Assembly (NCBI RefSeq): GCF_900091585.1
Contig: NZ_FMHT01000003.1
Coordinates: 1,845,501 to 1,909,500, forward strand
From: Micromonospora nigra
GTDB taxonomy: Bacteria > Actinomycetota > Actinomycetes > Mycobacteriales > Micromonosporaceae
Reading direction: 5' to 3'
DNA length: 64,000 nt
Part shown: one piece after another, positions 61,081-64,000 of the stretch
How the letters are laid out: every line of letters begins with the position of its first letter
How positions within the stretch are numbered: position 1 is the stretch's first letter
Notes under the pieces: model-generated
Databases searched by the model: none
Told to the model about the DNA's origin: nothing
What the model saw: the letters and a program-made list of their open reading frames with translations, nothing else
Made by a program: the position numbers and the translations under genes

Positions 61081-63198
61081 GTGGCCCGAAGCGTGTACCT
61101 GACCAGCGTGGGATCGGGCGGGGGCAAGTCGACCATTGCCCTCGGCCTCGCCGAGCTGCTGTCCCGGCAGGTCGAACGGATCGGCGTGTTCCGCCCGCTG
61201 GTCGCGGGCAGGCGGCCGGATCCGATCCTCGCCCTGCTCGCCGACCGCTACCGGGTCGAGCTGCCCGTCGACGAACTGTCCGGCACCACCTACGCCGAGG
61301 CCACCGCCATGGTCGCCGACGGCCGGCGGGAGGAACTGATCTCCCGAATCGTGGAACGCTACCGCGAGGTGGAGCGGCGCTGCCCGGCTGTCGTCGTGGT
61401 GGGCAGCGACTTCGCCGACGGCGGCGACGGTGCGGGGCCCCGCGAGCTGGCCTTCAACGCCCGGCTGGCCACCGAGTTCGGCAGCGTCGTGGTGCCCGTC
61501 GTGGACGGCTTCGGGCAGCGGCCCGAGGCGATCACAGCCGCCGCGCGGGGGGCGTACCACGACCTGGAGGATCTCGGGGCCACCGTGCTGGCGGTCGTCG
61601 CCAACCGGGTGTCCGGCGGGATGACGCTGCCGGAGCTGCCCGTGCCCACGTACGCCATCCCGGAGGTGCCGACCGTGTCGGCGCCGACGGTGGCCGAGGT
61701 GGCGGCGGCGCTCGGTGCCACCATGCTCGCCGGGGACGACACAGCGCTCGGCCGGGACGTGCTCGACTACGTGGTCGGCGCGGCCCACGTGCCCATCCTG
61801 CTCGACCACCTGACCGACGGTGCCCTGGTCATCACCCCCGGAGACCGGGCCGACCTGCTGGTCGCCGCGGGCGCCGCGCACGTCGCCGGGCAGGTGTCGC
61901 TGGCCGGGCTGGTCCTCACCCTCGGCGAGCCGCCCGACCCCCGGGCGATGCGCCTGGTGGAACGCCTCAACACCGGGCTGGCGGTGCTGTCAGTGCCCAG
62001 CGACAGCTACGACACGGTGGCGGCGTCCAGCCGGATCGAGGGCCGACCCAGCGCCACCAACCCGCGCAAGGTCGAGGCGGCGCTCGGTGCCTTCGAGGCG
62101 AACGTGGACACCGCGGAACTGGCCAGCCGGCTGCGGGTCAGCCGCTCGGCGCGGGTCACCCCGCTGATGTTCGAGTACGACCTGATCGACCGCGCCCGCG
62201 CCCAGCGTCGGCACCTGGTGCTTCCCGAGGGCACCGAGGAGCGGATCCTGCGCGCGGCCGAGATCCTGCTGCGCCGGGGCGTGGCCGACCTGACCCTGCT
62301 CGGCCGGCCCGACGACGTGGCCCGGCGCACCCGGGAACTGGGCGTGGACATCGGCGCGGCCCGGGTGGTCGACCCGGCGACCAGCGAGTGGCGCGACGGG
62401 TTCGCCGAGGCGTACGCGAAGCTGCGCGCCCACCGTGGCGTCACCGCCGAACTGGCGCACGACATCGTGGCCCAGCCGAACTACTTCGGCACGATGATGG
62501 TGCAGGCCGGCCGCGCCGACGGGATGGTCTCCGGAGCCACCCACACCACCGCCGCCACCATCCGACCCGCGTTCGAGATCATCCGCACGGTGCCGGGGCT
62601 CTCGGTGGCCTCCAGCGTGTTCTTCATGCTGCTCGCCGACCGGGTGCTGGTCTACGGCGACTGCGCGGTCAACCCCGACCCGGACGCCGCCCAGCTCGCC
62701 GACATCGCGACCTCCTCGGCCGACACCGCCGCCCGGTTCGGCATCGAGACACGGGTGGCGATGCTGTCGTACTCGACCGGCAGTTCGGGGGCGGGGGCCG
62801 ACGTGGAGAAGGTGGCGGCGGCAACCGCGCTGGTTCGCGAGCGCCGGCCCGACCTGCTGGTGGAGGGCCCGATCCAGTACGACGCGGCGATCGACCCGGC
62901 GGTGGCGGCGACGAAGCTGCCGGGCAGCCCCGTGGCGGGACGGGCGACGGTGTTCATCTTCCCCGACCTGAACACCGGCAACAACACCTACAAGGCGGTG
63001 CAGCGCTCCGCCGGGGCGGTGGCCGTCGGCCCGGTCATGCAGGGCCTGCGCCGCCCCGTCAACGACCTCTCCCGGGGAGCCACCGTGCCCGACATCGTCA
63101 ACACCGTGGCGATCACCGCCATCCAGGCCGCCGGCCAACCGGCGACATCCACCGACATCCAGGCCGCCGGCCAGCCGGCGCGGGGGGTGGTGGAGTGA
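61081..63198 (+). CDS. pta: Phosphate acetyltransferase
   Basis: A 705-aa enzyme converting acetyl-CoA and phosphate to acetyl phosphate. The N-terminal BioD/CobB-like P-loop domain has GSGGGKSTIALG (residues 11-22); a DRTGG domain covers about 215-330; the catalytic PTA domain from about 380 has LVLPEGTEERILRA, VSGATHTTAATIRP and FPDLNTGNNTYKAV. The long form is typical for actinobacteria. GTG start, leaderless. Its C-terminus repeats IQAAGQPA through a 36-bp duplication. It overlaps ackA by 4 nt. Confidence 0.95.
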   Translation: MARSVYLTSVGSGGGKSTIALGLAELLSRQVERIGVFRPLVAGRRPDPILALLADRYRVELPVDELSGTTYAEATAMVADGRREELISRIVERYREVERRCPAVVVVGSDFADGGDGAGPRELAFNARLATEFGSVVVPVVDGFGQRPEAITAAARGAYHDLEDLGATVLAVVANRVSGGMTLPELPVPTYAIPEVPTVSAPTVAEVAAALGATMLAGDDTALGRDVLDYVVGAAHVPILLDHLTDGALVITPGDRADLLVAAGAAHVAGQVSLAGLVLTLGEPPDPRAMRLVERLNTGLAVLSVPSDSYDTVAASSRIEGRPSATNPRKVEAALGAFEANVDTAELASRLRVSRSARVTPLMFEYDLIDRARAQRRHLVLPEGTEERILRAAEILLRRGVADLTLLGRPDDVARRTRELGVDIGAARVVDPATSEWRDGFAEAYAKLRAHRGVTAELAHDIVAQPNYFGTMMVQAGRADGMVSGATHTTAATIRPAFEIIRTVPGLSVASSVFFMLLADRVLVYGDCAVNPDPDAAQLADIATSSADTAARFGIETRVAMLSYSTGSSGAGADVEKVAAATALVRERRPDLLVEGPIQYDAAIDPAVAATKLPGSPVAGRATVFIFPDLNTGNNTYKAVQRSAGAVAVGPVMQGLRRPVNDLSRGATVPDIVNTVAITAIQAAGQPATSTDIQAAGQPARGVVE
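63121..63180 (+). repeat. 36-bp in-frame duplication at the pta 3' end
   Basis: ATCCAGGCCGCCGGCCAACC at 63121 recurs at 63157 with one change, giving two IQAAGQPA peptides beyond the conserved PTA core. Confidence 0.85.
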
Positions 63199-64000
63199 GC
63201 CGGGTGCTGGTGCTCAACTGCGGATCGTCGTCGGTCAAGTGGCGGCTCTACGACGACGACCGGATCGTCGACCGGGGCACCGTCGAGCGGGTCGGAGAGC
63301 CCGGCGGCGGGCCGGCGGACCACGAGACGGCGGTACGGCGGATCATCGACGGGCTGGATCTGGGCGGCCTCGTCGCCGTGGGGCACCGGGTGGTGCACGG
63401 CGGTCAGCGGTTCACCGCGCCGGTGCTGGTCGACGACGCGGTGCTGGCCGCCATCGGCGACCTGGTGCCGTTGGCGCCGCTGCACAATCCGGCGAACCTG
63501 GCCGGCATCGCGGTGGCCCGCCAGGCGCTGCCCGACGTGCCGCAGGTCGCGGTGTTCGACACCGCGTTCCACCACACCCTGCCCGAGGCCGCGGCGACCT
63601 ACGCGATCGACCGGGACACCGCCCAGCGCTACGGCATCCGGCGGTACGGCTTCCACGGCACCTCCCACGCGTACGTCTCGCGGCGCACCGCCGAGCTGCT
63701 CGGCCGGCCGTACGGGCAGGTGAACACCATCACCCTGCACCTGGGCAACGGCGCCAGCGCCTGCGCGGTGGCCGGGGGGCGCAGCGTGGCCACCTCGATG
63801 GGCATGTCCCCGCTGGAGGGGCTGGTGATGGGCACCCGCAGCGGCGACCTGGATCCGACGATCGTGTTCCACCTGCGCCGCGAAGGCGGGCTCGGCGTCG
63901 ACGAGATCGACGACCTGCTCAACCACCGCAGTGGCCTGTTCGGGCTGAGCGGCGACAACGACATGCGTGAGGTGCTGGCCCGGCGGGCGGCCGGGGACGG
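63195..64000 (+). CDS. ackA: Acetate kinase, truncated by the window edge
   Basis: The first 268 residues of acetate kinase, which interconverts acetyl phosphate and acetate with ATP. Motifs are VLVLNCGSSSVKW at the start, GHRVVHGG, FDTAFH with the catalytic Asp, GFHGTSHAYV and HLGNGASACAV. The GTG overlaps the pta stop (GTGA), so the two are coupled. The frame is open to the right edge, and the remaining third of the protein lies outside. Confidence 0.95.
   Translation, partial: MSRVLVLNCGSSSVKWRLYDDDRIVDRGTVERVGEPGGGPADHETAVRRIIDGLDLGGLVAVGHRVVHGGQRFTAPVLVDDAVLAAIGDLVPLAPLHNPANLAGIAVARQALPDVPQVAVFDTAFHHTLPEAAATYAIDRDTAQRYGIRRYGFHGTSHAYVSRRTAELLGRPYGQVNTITLHLGNGASACAVAGGRSVATSMGMSPLEGLVMGTRSGDLDPTIVFHLRREGGLGVDEIDDLLNHRSGLFGLSGDNDMREVLARRAAGD

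Overview
The window is chromosomal DNA of a very GC-rich actinomycete, most likely a Micromonospora-like member of the Micromonosporaceae. The evidence is strong GC codon bias, frequent GTG starts, many leaderless promoters (a TANNNT-type -10 box 6-7 nt before the start codon), and lineage-typical genes: the argS-lysA-hom-thrC cluster, a multifunctional 2-oxoglutarate decarboxylase/dehydrogenase, DUF397/XRE pairs, DUF2795, DUF6104 and an SCO7613-type membrane protein. No rRNA, CRISPR array, prophage or intact insertion sequence was seen. One tRNA-Arg(CCG) is present.

Layout. 0-6 kb: an RND transporter cut by the window edge and the aspartate-family cluster thrC, hom, lysA, argS, all on the minus strand. 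6-9 kb: a DUF3105/DUF305 membrane-anchored pair, a degenerate IS630-type transposase-derived protein, and tRNA-Arg. 9-14 kb: an orphan LigD polymerase-domain protein, a PEP mutase/isocitrate lyase-like enzyme, then a TetR regulator with twin operators and an MMPL exporter. 14-17.5 kb: an erythromycin-esterase family protein, DUF2795, an Erm-type rRNA methylase with an apparent attenuator leader, and a Gfo/Idh oxidoreductase. 17.6-22.7 kb: two coupled small membrane proteins, a FabG-like reductase, a GH13 glucosidase, a DUF1349 protein and a DedA protein. 22.8-26.7 kb: a secreted GH18 chitinase and a GH16 glucanase, each with its own regulatory site, plus a YidC-like fragment and a small DUF6412-like protein. 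26.8-31.2 kb: YbdK-type carboxylate-amine ligase, CoA-disulfide-reductase-like flavoprotein, APH(6)-like kinase and Nei glycosylase. 31.2-34 kb: an XRE/DUF397 regulatory module with two divergent small proteins, and a membrane protein. 34.3-36.3 kb: a coupled arginine-degrading pair, an arginine dihydrolase/dimethylargininase family enzyme and RocD. 36.4-45.7 kb: FHA protein, pterin dehydratase, a giant membrane protein, CutA, an acyltransferase, a patatin and a Ser/Thr kinase. 45.8-53.7 kb: a glycosyltransferase, a BON protein, an HtrA protease with a two-component system, and an OlsB/OlsA-like acyltransferase pair. 53.9-64 kb: a thioesterase-like protein, an ABC transporter, kgd, DUF6104, pta and a truncated ackA.

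Themes. Several neighbours form plausible functional units: arginine to ornithine to glutamate semialdehyde (34.3-36.3 kb); two-component control of itself and an HtrA protease through a shared direct repeat (49.6-51.9 kb); ornithine-lipid type acylation (52-53.7 kb); and acetyl-CoA/acetyl-phosphate/acetate conversion (pta-ackA) just downstream of the TCA-cycle kgd gene. The least expected signals are the erm leader with a ribosome-arrest-like peptide, the transposase-derived protein that has lost its catalytic residues, and a recurring pattern of short tandem duplications at the 3' ends of genes that often copy the stop codon. All annotation is from reading the sequence; no database search was run.
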